Source: Acinetobacter sp. N54.MGS-139 (GTDB lineage: Bacteria > Pseudomonadota > Gammaproteobacteria > Burkholderiales > Burkholderiaceae_F). Taken from it: a DNA stretch of 64,000 nt. Each line of letters starts with the position of its first letter. Within the stretch, counting starts at the first letter, position 1. Of this stretch, positions 49,087 to 60,463 are shown piece by piece. The DNA lies in the NCBI GenBank assembly GCA_000980495.1, contig LARN01000006.1:51001-115000 (forward strand), in the 5' to 3' direction. Made by a program: the position numbers and the translations under genes. The notes below the pieces were generated by a model, which saw nothing but the letters and a program-made list of their open reading frames with translations, searched no databases and had not been told where the DNA came from.

Positions 49087-50262
49087 ATGGATGAAACTAA
49101 GTTAGATAACGGATCTGCTGCCGCGAATGAAGGCATGGATAAGGCAGCCGGAACGTCTGTATTCATTAACTCCAAAAAAGAGAATATCTTTAAGCCTATT
49201 CAGGCAGTGAGCGGTGTCGTCCAGAGAAAGCAGCCTTTGCCGGTCCTTTCGAACATCTTGTTTGTTCAAAAAGGGAAGCAGGTAACCTTAGTCGCGAACG
49301 ACCTTGATCTCCAAATCCTGACCGTTGCAGAAATAGGTGAAGAAAATTCAGAAATGTCCACGACGATTTCCGCAAGAAAACTGACGGATATTCTGGCGAC
49401 GCTTCCCGACACCAATCCGCTTTCTTTCTCCAAGAAAGGGGATCACGTAGTACTGAGCTCCGGCAAGAGTAAGTTCGAGCTCCAAACAATCAGCGCAGAA
49501 GAGTTCCCTGTTATTACTGAAGTAGATTTGGAACATGCTTTTACGATGAGCTGCCTTCGTTTCAAATATCTTTTGAACATGGTCTCTTTTGCCTGCGCAG
49601 TCAACAATGTCCGTTACTTTTTGAACGGAGTTTATATCTGTGCTGAAAACAACAAAGTAAGAGGCGTTGCAACCGACGGCCATAGACTGGCACTTTGTGA
49701 TGTCGAAGCGGAAAAAACGGCAGATAAGAAGCTTGATGCCATTTTGCCGAGAAAGACAGTTAAAGAATTAGTCCGGCTGATTCCCGATTCTCAGGACCCC
49801 ATCGAAGTCTACATTTCCGAACGTCAAATCAAATTTAAATTCGTCGGAATCGAGATTTTATCCAAGCTTGTTGAAGGACGTTACCCGGACTATCAGCGAG
49901 TCATTCCCGAACACAATGAAAAAGAATTCAGAGTCGGACGTCAGGAACTTCTGAGCTCCCTGCAGCGTGTCGCAACCCTAACAGCCGACAAACTTATGGG
50001 AGTTCGCTGGAACCTCACACCGGGGCACCTTAATGTCGCGGCCAACAATGCGGACATGGAGGAAGCCGAAGACGAAATCTCCGTTGAATACAGTGGTTCT
50101 CCGATTGAAATCGGTTTTAATGTCGCCTACCTCATCGAAGTTTTGAATGTGTTGAAGAACGACTCCGTCAGAATTTCCTTAGGCGAACAGAAAAATCCGG
50201 CTTTAATCAGAATGCCGGATAACGACAACTTCAAGTTTGTCGTTATGCCCATGAAAATTTAA
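49087..50262 (+). CDS. dnaN: DNA polymerase III subunit beta (sliding clamp)
   Basis: 391 residues. The clamp begins with IFKPIQAVSGVVQRKQPLPVLSNILF and ends FKFVVMPMKI, the conserved C-terminus. An N-terminal extension of about 20 residues (MDETKLDNGSAAANEGMDKA) precedes the usual start; ACGGAG upstream of ATG 49087 supports it, though an internal ATG at 49135 is possible. It follows dnaA after 12 bases. Confidence 0.97.
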   Translation: MDETKLDNGSAAANEGMDKAAGTSVFINSKKENIFKPIQAVSGVVQRKQPLPVLSNILFVQKGKQVTLVANDLDLQILTVAEIGEENSEMSTTISARKLTDILATLPDTNPLSFSKKGDHVVLSSGKSKFELQTISAEEFPVITEVDLEHAFTMSCLRFKYLLNMVSFACAVNNVRYFLNGVYICAENNKVRGVATDGHRLALCDVEAEKTADKKLDAILPRKTVKELVRLIPDSQDPIEVYISERQIKFKFVGIEILSKLVEGRYPDYQRVIPEHNEKEFRVGRQELLSSLQRVATLTADKLMGVRWNLTPGHLNVAANNADMEEAEDEISVEYSGSPIEIGFNVAYLIEVLNVLKNDSVRISLGEQKNPALIRMPDNDNFKFVVMPMKI

Positions 50263-50289
50263 CTTTGAAATTCACGGTCAGAATATTAG

Positions 50290-52812
<2,523 letters not shown>

Positions 52813-52830
52813 TCTCTTTTGTTACCGTGG

Positions 52831-52854
52831 AAAGGCCGGCAATTGCCGGCCTTT
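52831..52854 (+). terminator. terminator of dnaA-dnaN-gyrB
   Basis: AAAGGCCGGC-AATT-GCCGGCCTTT, a perfect 10-bp stem followed by TTCTTTT. Confidence 0.9.
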
Positions 52855-52855
52855 T

Positions 52856-53779
52856 CTTTTAATTTTAAATAATTAAAGTCAACTTTAACTATTTAAACCA
52901 ATCACACATCTCATCTTAAACTTCGATTCAAGTAAGTTTTTTCAGACTTTGCATCTTGCCAAATAGTTACTTTGACTTCAACCGGTGAAAATTGTGTCTC
53001 TTGAACCTCGTTTGCCAAGTCGCGCCAAATTACTTCCTGTAAAACACAGTTTCCAATCCAATTGATTATTCGGAACTTCTTTTTGAGAAATTGTGAATAA
53101 CTTCTGTCTTTAGTTGTGAATAAAAACAGCCGACCCTATCTTGTTAACCACTCTTAGCTAGTAGTCAGCAGTTTTTATAGTTCCTTATCAACACTGCAAT
53201 CGTTTGTTTATTAAGTACGAATCCAAGTTATCAACAATTATTTTGAAAGCTATTAATACTATATCTATTAATAATTAATATAAGAATTAAGTTGGAGCAC
53301 CGCTAATAGCGTTTACAACTCAAAGTGTCGGATTTCAGAGATAGAAACCGGAACTTTATGAAAAAACAATTGCTAAGGTCTGAGATTTTTGTGGAAAAGA
53401 CGTGGAAAAAGAGATGATGAAATGCAGTGAGCTAGATTTGTCCACATAAATTTACTTATTGTTTTAGGATTTTGAACGAAGTTATCGTTTGTTTAATTAC
53501 CTGAAAACATTAGATAAATCTAACTTATTAACATTTTTTAGGATTCCTAATAATACACATTTCATTAATAGATTAATAAAAGATATTGTGTATTGATTGT
53601 TTTATATCGTGAATAACTTCAAAGATTAGATGTCTCAAAAGACATGACCTTAGTAGTGTTTAAAGATTTTGTTCGTACATTAAATTTTCCTCTAATAAAC
53701 AACGAGTTATTCTGTTAATAACTTTGTTGATAACTTGTCTGAGTTGGCGTTTTGAGAAATTTTTTCAATAAATTAAAGG
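52856..53779. other. candidate chromosomal replication origin (oriC)
   Basis: About 0.9 kb, AT-rich and gene-free. Sites matching TTWTNCACA: TTATTCACA at 53092-53100 and 53115-53123 (both minus), and TTTTCCACA at 53390-53398 (minus). The variant TTATCAACA occurs three times: 53185-53193 and 53228-53236 (plus), 53725-53733 (minus). One-mismatch sites are at 53401-53409, 53438-53446, 53551-53559 and 53608-53616. A nearly pure A/T stretch at 53250-53292 could be the unwinding element. No such cluster is seen upstream of dnaA. Function is inferred. Confidence 0.7.
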
Positions 53780-53884
53780 ATGAGGGCGTTCAATATTCAT
53801 GAAAATCGAAGTTTCCTAATAGAAATTAGTAAAATGGAGCGGACGCAGGCGAGCTGCCCTACTAACTCAACAGTAACGGTCAAC

Positions 53885-54613
53885 ATGAAACCTTCTCGTA
53901 TAGCTATTTTTTTGTGTGTTACTTCTTCCCTTTTGATGTCGACTGCGTGCGCGCCGGTATTAATCGGATCAGCAGCGGTCACAGGAGTTTCCGTTGCCGC
54001 AGATAGGAGAAGTGCGGGGGCGGTGGCAAACGATGGCGTTATCGAGGCAAAGTCAGCCATGCACCTAAGTCAGACAAATTTTGCCTCCAGTCATATCACC
54101 ACAACTTCTTATGAGGGAAATGTCCTCTTAAGCGGTGAAATCGACTCTGAAGCGAGTAAACAGAAGGCCACAGAAATCGTTAAGTCTATTAATGAAGTTA
54201 ATAAGGTATACAACGAGCTAGCAGTGCAGCCTAATTCTTCTCTGACGACTAGGATGAATGATTCCATCACGGCAAGTAAAGTCAGAGCTGCATTGCTGGA
54301 TAACAAACAAGTGACTTTGACCTCAATAAAAGTGGTTGTCGATAGGGGAATTTGTTATCTCCTTGGAACGGTTACTCAAACAGAGGCTGAAATCATTTCC
54401 AAGATTGCATCAAGGGTTCCGGGCGTTGTCCAAGTTGTTCGTCTTTTCACGATCATCACTCCCGAGGAGCTTGAAAAAAGAAAGCTAATTGACTCAAAAC
54501 TGCAGCAGAATGAAGCGGCGGAAGTCACCGATGGAGCGACGGAGGAAAACGGTAAATTAACTTCGGACGATGCAAATACGGAGGAAGTATCTGTTTCCCC
54601 TGTTAAGTTATAA
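53885..54613 (+). CDS. dolP: BON-domain envelope protein, DolP (YraP)-like
   Basis: 242 residues. The export signal (MKPSRIAIFLCVTSSLLMSTAC) ends at Cys22; the box MSTAC lacks the usual Leu at -3, so lipidation is likely but not certain. Then VTGVSVAADRRSAGAVANDGVIEAK leads into two BON domains (~55-125 and ~130-195), closely following E. coli DolP. An acidic tail of ~45 residues (EVTDGATEENGKLTSDDANTEE) is extra. DolP supports outer-membrane integrity. The frame is open 35 codons upstream, but the signal sequence fixes the start. Confidence 0.88.
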   Translation: MKPSRIAIFLCVTSSLLMSTACAPVLIGSAAVTGVSVAADRRSAGAVANDGVIEAKSAMHLSQTNFASSHITTTSYEGNVLLSGEIDSEASKQKATEIVKSINEVNKVYNELAVQPNSSLTTRMNDSITASKVRAALLDNKQVTLTSIKVVVDRGICYLLGTVTQTEAEIISKIASRVPGVVQVVRLFTIITPEELEKRKLIDSKLQQNEAAEVTDGATEENGKLTSDDANTEEVSVSPVKL

Positions 54614-54678
54614 GGTGTAAATAATAATTATTCTCATTAAATTTGGTTATAATGGGCCTTTCTAGGGGGCTCTCGAAG

Positions 54679-55431
54679 GTGAAAAACTTTCTAAATCTAA
54701 TTGAAGTACCGGCAATTCTCTTGCTGGTATGGGGAGCTGTCTCACACTTTGGATTGTTCCCCGAGTTTTTGCTGCCGTCGCCGGGAAAAGTATGGAGCAG
54801 TTTCACTGAACTACTTCTCAGCGGTGAGCTCTGGAAGCACATAGCGGCCAGTGCCGGAAGAGTCTTCGGAGGATTTCTTCTCGCAATGTTTGTCGCCATT
54901 CCTCTAGCTTATTTCTTTTATTATTCTCCGGCATCTGAGAAAAGGGCAAAATTGCTGTTGGAGGCATTACGCTTTATCCCGCCGCTTTCTCTTATTCCTT
55001 TATTGATACTTTGGCTTGGGATCGGAGAGGCTGCAAAGCTCTCCATTGTGTTTTTAGCGAGCTTCTTTCCCATTTATTTAAATGTGTTCTCCGGTTTTAA
55101 GCAAATCGATAAGTCTTATAAGGAGCTGGCTTTTATGCTCAGGCTCAATCGGATGGAACGTTTTAAACATATTGAGTTTCCGGCGTCTCTTCCTAATATT
55201 TTTACAGGCTTAAGGTTAGGCTTTGGTTACTCCTGGAGAGCTCTGGTAGGTGCGGAGTTGATCGCTGCGAGTTCGGGCCTTGGGTACCTTATCGGAGATG
55301 CGGGCGAAATGTCTCGCACTGATAAGGTTTTTGTCGGGATCCTTTGCATTGCAGTTCTTGGGGTTTTAGGAGACCAATTATTTCAACTGTTTGGAAAACG
55401 CCTAACACCGTGGATGAAAAACAAATGGTAA
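54679..55431 (+). CDS. ABC transporter permease, NitT/TauT (SsuC) type
   Basis: 250 residues, six hydrophobic helices. LPSPGKVWSSFTELLLSGELWKHIAAS and the EAA-like loop ELAFMLRLNRMERFKHIEFPASLPNIFTGLRLG identify the binding-protein-dependent permease family that includes SsuC and TauC. The start is a GTG at 54679 with AGGGGG 9 bases upstream; an ATG at 54652 lacks a ribosome site. Its end overlaps the ATPase gene (ATGGTAA). Substrate unknown. Confidence 0.88.
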   Translation: MKNFLNLIEVPAILLLVWGAVSHFGLFPEFLLPSPGKVWSSFTELLLSGELWKHIAASAGRVFGGFLLAMFVAIPLAYFFYYSPASEKRAKLLLEALRFIPPLSLIPLLILWLGIGEAAKLSIVFLASFFPIYLNVFSGFKQIDKSYKELAFMLRLNRMERFKHIEFPASLPNIFTGLRLGFGYSWRALVGAELIAASSGLGYLIGDAGEMSRTDKVFVGILCIAVLGVLGDQLFQLFGKRLTPWMKNKW

Positions 55432-56162
55432 CAGGCGTCACACTTAAAGGGATACGTAAGTCCTTTCAGTCAAGGGGAAGATTGGTCACTCCTCTCAAGG
55501 ATTTTTCTTTGAATCTTGAGCCGGGAAAATTGACAGCTGTTTTAGGAAAAAGCGGCTGCGGTAAAACGACGCTTTTAAAAGTGATCTCCGGTTTAGAGGA
55601 ACGAGATGCCGGAGAAATATCATTTTTCGATGAAGCCGGACGCTCAGTTAGCAATCCGAAGCTCTCCTTGGTTTTCCAAGCCCCGCGTCTTTTACCTTGG
55701 AAGACGGTGGAAGAAAACCTTTCATTGGCTATTCGCCATTTACCGGAAGAAGAACGCAGGCAAAGAATTAGAGAAGTACTTGAACTTGTGCGTTTACCGG
55801 AGGTGGAGGCGCTCTATCCTTCCGAGCTCTCTGGCGGTATGGCGCAGCGCGTCGGGTTGGCACGGGGAATCATCGCAAAACCGGACCTGCTGCTGTTAGA
55901 CGAACCATTCAGTGCGCTGGATTTTATGACGCGCAGCCGCCTCCAAATGGATTTCTCCAAGATCCAGGCTGAGCTCGGTATGACCATGGTCCTGATAACA
56001 CATGATGTAAATGAGGCCGTCTTATTGAGCGATAAGATCGTATTTTTAGATGAAGGGAAGGTCAAACAAGAGGTAAACATTGACTTACCGAAGCCGCGTC
56101 GTTTTGGCGACCAAAATTTGCTTCCCTACCAACAGACATTATTTAATTTTTTCCTCACTTAA
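55425..56162 (+). CDS. ABC transporter ATP-binding protein, NitT/TauT (SsuB) type
   Basis: 245 residues. Walker A LGKSGCGKTTLLK, Q-loop VFQAPRLLPWKTVEENL (the QxxRLLPW form is typical of NitT/TauT ATPases), signature LSGGMAQRVGLARG, Walker B LLLLDEPFSALD, switch His in ITHD. The open frame extends 27 codons into the permease gene; the ATG at 55425 overlaps the permease stop. It energises the transporter encoded around it. Confidence 0.92.
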   Translation: MVTGVTLKGIRKSFQSRGRLVTPLKDFSLNLEPGKLTAVLGKSGCGKTTLLKVISGLEERDAGEISFFDEAGRSVSNPKLSLVFQAPRLLPWKTVEENLSLAIRHLPEEERRQRIREVLELVRLPEVEALYPSELSGGMAQRVGLARGIIAKPDLLLLDEPFSALDFMTRSRLQMDFSKIQAELGMTMVLITHDVNEAVLLSDKIVFLDEGKVKQEVNIDLPKPRRFGDQNLLPYQQTLFNFFLT

Positions 56163-56176
56163 CTTAGAAAACTGAA

Positions 56177-57115
56177 ATGAAAAAAACATTATTAGCCTGT
56201 TTATTCGGACTTAGTCTTGGTGCCTGCGTCAGTGCAGCTGACGTGCAGGAAATTAATATTGCTTATGTGAAAGCACCTTTCAATCTCCAGAACATCGTGA
56301 TGAAGCATAACCAGATGATGGAGAAAGAATTTGCGAAAGACGGCATTAAGGTTAAATGGCACGATATCACTTCCGGAGCTAAACAAACCCAGGCGATGGC
56401 TGCCGGCTCCCTCGATGCCAGCGCAGCTATGAATACAGCTTCGATTCTTATGGCAAACGCTGCCGGTAATCCGATTCGTATTGCAACAGGTGTAGCTCAT
56501 CCGACTAATTTATTTGCGATTGTCGGCAAACCGGGCCCTCAAATGAAAATTGAAGATCTGAAGGGCAAAACGGTAGTGGGACCAAAGGGCACGGTTCTTC
56601 ATCAAACACTTGTTGCTGCTCTTACCAGCAAGGGTATTGATCCTAAAGACGTAAACTTTATTAGCATGGACATTCCTAAAGGAATGACAGCCATGATGGC
56701 AGGAAAAGCAGATGCTGCATTGTTGGCTGCCAGCGGCATTTACAAGGCTAATGAAGGCGGCGCAAAGACGATCACAACAGCCCAAGGACTGATTCAGCCG
56801 AACCTTGTTTTCACGGTAAGCGGAAAATTTGCTAAAGAACATCCTCAGCTCGTCGAACGATTGGTTAAAGTCAACAGAGAAGCTCATAAGTGGATTAAAG
56901 ATCACAAGCAGGAAGCTCTCGAAATTGGCGCCAAGGAGCACGGAATCTCCGTCAAGACCGCCGAGAACTTGGCCGACGGAAGCCATTTCTATGACACCCT
57001 GACCCAGAAAGACTTAGATGAATTGGCAGCCGACCAGAAGTTTTTGAGAGAAAACGGCATGATGGAAAAAGACGTCAACATTAAAGACATTGTGCTGCCT
57101 ACTGCGTTGAAATAA
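56177..57115 (+). CDS. ABC transporter substrate-binding protein, NitT/TauT (SsuA/NrtA-like)
   Basis: 312 residues. The N-terminal signal has a possible lipobox (SLGAC, Cys17) but also a Sec-type CVSAAD end, so it may be lipidated or free. The periplasmic-binding fold follows: INIAYVKAPFNLQNIVMKHNQMMEKEF, GSLDASAAMNTASILMANAAGNPI, MKIEDLKGKTVVGPKGTVLHQTLVAAL. This subfamily binds alkanesulfonates, nitrate, thiamine precursors and other anions or amines; the ligand is not predictable. Its stop shares a base with the next start (TAATG). Confidence 0.88.
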   Translation: MKKTLLACLFGLSLGACVSAADVQEINIAYVKAPFNLQNIVMKHNQMMEKEFAKDGIKVKWHDITSGAKQTQAMAAGSLDASAAMNTASILMANAAGNPIRIATGVAHPTNLFAIVGKPGPQMKIEDLKGKTVVGPKGTVLHQTLVAALTSKGIDPKDVNFISMDIPKGMTAMMAGKADAALLAASGIYKANEGGAKTITTAQGLIQPNLVFTVSGKFAKEHPQLVERLVKVNREAHKWIKDHKQEALEIGAKEHGISVKTAENLADGSHFYDTLTQKDLDELAADQKFLRENGMMEKDVNIKDIVLPTALK

Positions 57116-57639
57116 TGACTGAAGTTATATCTGTTTACGATGATGGAGTCCGCCTAGATATCCCCTTTGAGGCCTGCGTTCTGTATCACGGACGAGACAG
57201 CATCGGAGGGCTTTCTTTAGGCTACAGACTGCTCTGCTTTGCTTTAAACAAGCTGACAGAAGGCCGTATTCCTGAAAGAAAAGAAATTTCCTTCAAAACG
57301 GCTTTTCCGGGGCCGGGTCTGAGAGATGCGGTAGAGATGACGACGAGGGCGGTAACGAGGAAGGCTTACGAAGTCCTTGGGAACGCTCCGGAAGGGACTC
57401 CTGAGGGTGTCTATGGCCACATGTATTTTGAGGTTACAGTGGGCTCTAAGACGCTTTGCTGTGCCCTCAAACCTGGTGTACTTCCTGAAGAGTTTGTACG
57501 GACTGGAAGAGCCATCAAGAAAGGTAATTACTCCGAGCAAGATGCGCGACACTGGAGAGAGCAAAAGGATGCCCTCTCCGAGGCGATATGGAGTATTTCT
57601 AATTTTGAGGACGTTCTGTCTTTTTCGATAAAAGGCTAG
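57115..57639 (+). CDS. FmdE-like protein coupled to the ABC importer
   Basis: 174 residues. The N-terminal [27 protein letters not shown] resembles the FmdE motif FHGHxCPGxxxGxR, followed by [21 protein letters not shown] and a strand-rich end. FmdE proteins were named for an operon of molybdenum formylmethanofuran dehydrogenase and are metal-binding but poorly understood. Here the usual second His and the Cys-Pro are Arg and Ile-Gly (YHGRDSIGG), so the metal site may be altered. Its start overlaps the binding-protein stop, suggesting a role in handling the imported compound. The family assignment is by pattern memory. Its last 41 bases overlap lipA, read the other way. Confidence 0.55.
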   Translation: MTEVISVYDDGVRLDIPFEACVLYHGRDSIGGLSLGYRLLCFALNKLTEGRIPERKEISFKTAFPGPGLRDAVEMTTRAVTRKAYEVLGNAPEGTPEGVYGHMYFEVTVGSKTLCCALKPGVLPEEFVRTGRAIKKGNYSEQDARHWREQKDALSEAIWSISNFEDVLSFSIKG

Positions 57640-58567
57640 AAGCTTCCTGAGCCTGTTCTAAGGCGCTGTAACTCGATCTAATCAGAGGTCCGCTGAAACA
57701 GCTGAGAAAGCCCATTTCTTTCGCTTTCTCAGCAAACCAAGAAAAAGTCTCCGGGGAGACGTAGCGTTTTACAGGTATATGGTACTTACTTGGAGCTAAG
57801 TACTGGCCGATAGTGAGCATTGAAACGCCGAATTCTCGGAGATCTTTCATTACTTCCAATACTTCTTCGTCAGTTTCTCCGAGCCCCACCATGATGCCGC
57901 TTTTTGTTGGAATAGAAGGTGAGCGCTCACTCCATGTTCTTAATAAATTTAGCGAATGAGTATAGTTTCCGCCAGGACGTGCTTCCTTGTATAACCTAGG
58001 AACTGTCTCAATGTTGTGATTAAAGACATCAGGCGGAGCGGAAAGAAGTTCATCAATTGCTCGCTCAACTCTTCCGCGAAAATCCGGAACGAGGATTTCA
58101 ACTTTTACGCCTTCTTGTTTTTTCAACTCTTGAATGCATTCTGCAAAATGCGAAGCTCCTCCGTCTTTCAGGTCATCCCTGTCGACACTGGTGATGACGA
58201 CATATTTAAGTTTTAGAGCTTTCACGGCTTCGGCCAGCCGTTTGGGCTCGTCCGGATCGAGAGGATCAGGGTAGCCGTGCGCAATATCGCAGAACGGGCA
58301 CCGACGGGTACAAACGTTTCCCATAATCAGGAAAGTAGCTCGTTTATTGTTAAAGCACTCTCCGAGATTTGGGCAGCAGGCTTGCTCACAAACTGTCGAC
58401 AAAATGTTCGAAGCGAGTAGGTTCTTCACCTCTTTTATTGTTTGTCGGTTAGGTGAAATTTTAATTTTCAGCCATTCAGGTTTTTTAAGTTTTTCCTGAG
58501 CAATGAACTCCTTGTAGTTTTTTATTTTTAAAACTTCTCGGTTTTTGTTGAAATCCGACAGGGCCAT
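57599..58567 (-). CDS. lipA: lipoyl synthase
   Basis: 322 residues. Radical SAM enzyme with the auxiliary cluster motif [12 protein letters not shown] (C-x4-C-x5-C type) and radical [11 protein letters not shown], then [18 protein letters not shown] and the C-terminal [10 protein letters not shown] (the Ser that ligates the auxiliary cluster). It inserts sulfur into octanoyl groups. Last gene of the dacA-ybeD-lipB-menA-lipA cluster. Confidence 0.97.
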   Translation of the reverse strand: MALSDFNKNREVLKIKNYKEFIAQEKLKKPEWLKIKISPNRQTIKEVKNLLASNILSTVCEQACCPNLGECFNNKRATFLIMGNVCTRRCPFCDIAHGYPDPLDPDEPKRLAEAVKALKLKYVVITSVDRDDLKDGGASHFAECIQELKKQEGVKVEILVPDFRGRVERAIDELLSAPPDVFNHNIETVPRLYKEARPGGNYTHSLNLLRTWSERSPSIPTKSGIMVGLGETDEEVLEVMKDLREFGVSMLTIGQYLAPSKYHIPVKRYVSPETFSWFAEKAKEMGFLSCFSGPLIRSSYSALEQAQEASSLLSKKTERPQN

Positions 58568-58569
58568 AG

Positions 58570-59538
58570 TTAAAAAGGAGATACGAATAAATTAGAAGCT
58601 AATTGGGTAGAAGGCCAGGAAAGGAACGCAACGGCTATGCCCGACAGTGTTAATAAGAAGCCGAAGAAAAGCTCAAGCTGGATCGTCTTGAACATAACCG
58701 TCGTGATTTTCTCCTGAGGACTCGTTTTTAAAAGATGAGGCAGGAAACTAGCTCTAGGAAGGGCCATAAGAACAAAAAGGAAGGGCCAATAATGCTGATT
58801 TACGGGAACCATCCAGCCAATAAAAACGAAGGGCAGGAATATCATCAGCATATAAAGGGTGTTGGCAAGTTTTCGACCGCATGCAGCTACCAATGTATAG
58901 CGACCGACAGATCTGTCATGATCCAAATCCCGATAATTATTAACAAATAAGACCGCAGCTCCGATTAACCCAAGACTCAGGCCGGGAACTAATGTAAGCC
59001 AGTTGAAACTATGGGTTTGAAGCCAATAGGTTCCGCTGACTGCAAAAAGGCCGTAAAAAACTAAAACTAAAAATTCTCCAAAGGGCGTGTAAGCAATGGG
59101 TTTCGGTCCCCCCATATAGCAAAATCCGCAAATCAGAGAAAGTACTGCAATGCAGGCTATGGGGAGTCCGCCAATTACGATTAAGAGAATGCCGAACAGA
59201 GAGCACACAACAATGGAAAAGCCGACCATTTTCTTTGCTGCGGACATGGAGATCCAGCCTTCGGTCGTTGCCCTCGGCAAACCAACGCGCGTGCCGTTTT
59301 CTGCTTTTTTAAGGTTGTAAGCATAGTCGTTTACCATGTTGGACATGGCCTGAATGGAAACAGCTCCAAGTAATGTGAAAAGGAAAATCCATAAGTTCCA
59401 AGTTCCGGCCAATGCTCCGGCAAAAGCCGTACCGACACAAACAGGAGCGGCAGCGATCCAAAAAGTTTTCGGTCGCATGAAAGCCATCCAGGCTGCAAAG
59501 GAGTGGGGGCGGATTTCTTTTTTAATTACGCTTTTCAC
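58570..59538 (-). CDS. menA: 1,4-dihydroxy-2-naphthoate polyprenyltransferase
   Basis: 322 residues, about nine hydrophobic helices, UbiA family. [18 protein letters not shown], the Asp-rich region [18 protein letters not shown] and [31 protein letters not shown] match MenA. It attaches the prenyl side chain to make demethylmenaquinone, the substrate of UbiE. It overlaps lipB by 17 bases and lies 2 bases before lipA, an unusual place for a menaquinone gene. Confidence 0.88.
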   Translation of the reverse strand: MKSVIKKEIRPHSFAAWMAFMRPKTFWIAAAPVCVGTAFAGALAGTWNLWIFLFTLLGAVSIQAMSNMVNDYAYNLKKAENGTRVGLPRATTEGWISMSAAKKMVGFSIVVCSLFGILLIVIGGLPIACIAVLSLICGFCYMGGPKPIAYTPFGEFLVLVFYGLFAVSGTYWLQTHSFNWLTLVPGLSLGLIGAAVLFVNNYRDLDHDRSVGRYTLVAACGRKLANTLYMLMIFLPFVFIGWMVPVNQHYWPFLFVLMALPRASFLPHLLKTSPQEKITTVMFKTIQLELFFGFLLTLSGIAVAFLSWPSTQLASNLFVSPF

Positions 59539-60160
59539 TGAATTGTTCCTTAATTATTTCTACTAAAACTCTTTTTGTTGATTCTAAAGTGGCGTTTTGC
59601 GCAAATTCGTTTAAGTTTGCGACCCTTAACCCTTCGTAACCGCATGGGTTGATGTAAGAAAAAGGTTCAAGATTCGCACTGACGTTGAGTGCAAAACCAT
59701 GATAGGAGCAATGATTGGAGATTTTAAGACCGATTGAACAAATCTTAGCCAGGTTAAAAAACTGGTTAACTCCTCCGGGTTTAGAAACGTATATTCCGGG
59801 GGCCTCGGGGACCAGAAGTCCCTTAACCCCGAATTTTCTCATGACTGAGAGAACCATCTGATTGATAAGCTCGAGGAGTTCTTTCGGATAAAGATCATTT
59901 TTTCTAAGATCTATCAGTGGATAACCGACCAACTGTCCCGGCCCGTGATAAGTAATTTTTCCTCCACGGTCCGTGTTAATACATGGGATTCCTTTAATCG
60001 GCAATATGCTGTTTTTAAGACTGGTTCCGAGAGTGAAAACAGGCGGGTGTTCGCAGATCCAGAATTCGTCTTCAGTTGTTTGATCCCGTTTTTTTGTGAA
60101 GTCGATCATCTCCTGCCAACCAGTCAAATAATCGACTTTACCCAAATCTCTAATAATCAA
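59522..60160 (-). CDS. lipB: lipoyl(octanoyl) transferase
   Basis: 212 residues. LipB motifs DRGGKITYHGPGQLVGYPLIDL and GLKISNHCSYHGFALNVSANLEPFSYINPCG (with the catalytic Cys and Lys) are present. It transfers octanoate from ACP to lipoyl domains for LipA. It starts 3 bases after ybeD. Confidence 0.95.
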   Translation of the reverse strand: MIIRDLGKVDYLTGWQEMIDFTKKRDQTTEDEFWICEHPPVFTLGTSLKNSILPIKGIPCINTDRGGKITYHGPGQLVGYPLIDLRKNDLYPKELLELINQMVLSVMRKFGVKGLLVPEAPGIYVSKPGGVNQFFNLAKICSIGLKISNHCSYHGFALNVSANLEPFSYINPCGYEGLRVANLNEFAQNATLESTKRVLVEIIKEQFSEKRN

Positions 60161-60163
60161 TTT

Positions 60164-60460
60164 CTAAAGAACAAACTTAACAAGCGGATGGGCAGTCAAA
60201 CTACGGTAGAGGTCGTCCAGCATGTCCTGAGAAGTTGCATTCACCAAAAATCCCAGAGAGAGATAGTTTCCTTTTCCGGAAACTTTCATTTCTATTTCTG
60301 AGGCGTTAAAGTCCGGAGCGTGTTTTTCGATAATCGCGACGATTTGTTGGGCAAAATCATCGGTTCTCTGGCCGACAACTTTCATCGGGAATTCACACGG
60401 AAATTGCAACAAAGGGGCCGGAAGTTCTTCCGGCAGATCTTTTTTATCTTGTTCAGCCAT
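60164..60460 (-). CDS. ybeD: DUF493 (YbeD/UPF0250) protein
   Basis: 98 residues. LLQFPCEFPMKVVGQRTDDFAQQIVAIIEKHAPDF and SGKGNYLSLGFLVNATSQDMLDDLYRSLTAHPLVKFVL cover the ferredoxin-like DUF493 domain. It is normally encoded between dacA and lipB, as here. Regulatory role suspected but unproven. Confidence 0.93.
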   Translation of the reverse strand: MAEQDKKDLPEELPAPLLQFPCEFPMKVVGQRTDDFAQQIVAIIEKHAPDFNASEIEMKVSGKGNYLSLGFLVNATSQDMLDDLYRSLTAHPLVKFVL

Positions 60461-60463
60461 TGT

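Noticed and set aside
53780..53884. 35-codon N-terminal extension of the DolP-like gene
   Set aside because: It would place the signal sequence internally; the Met at 53885 begins a normal export signal.
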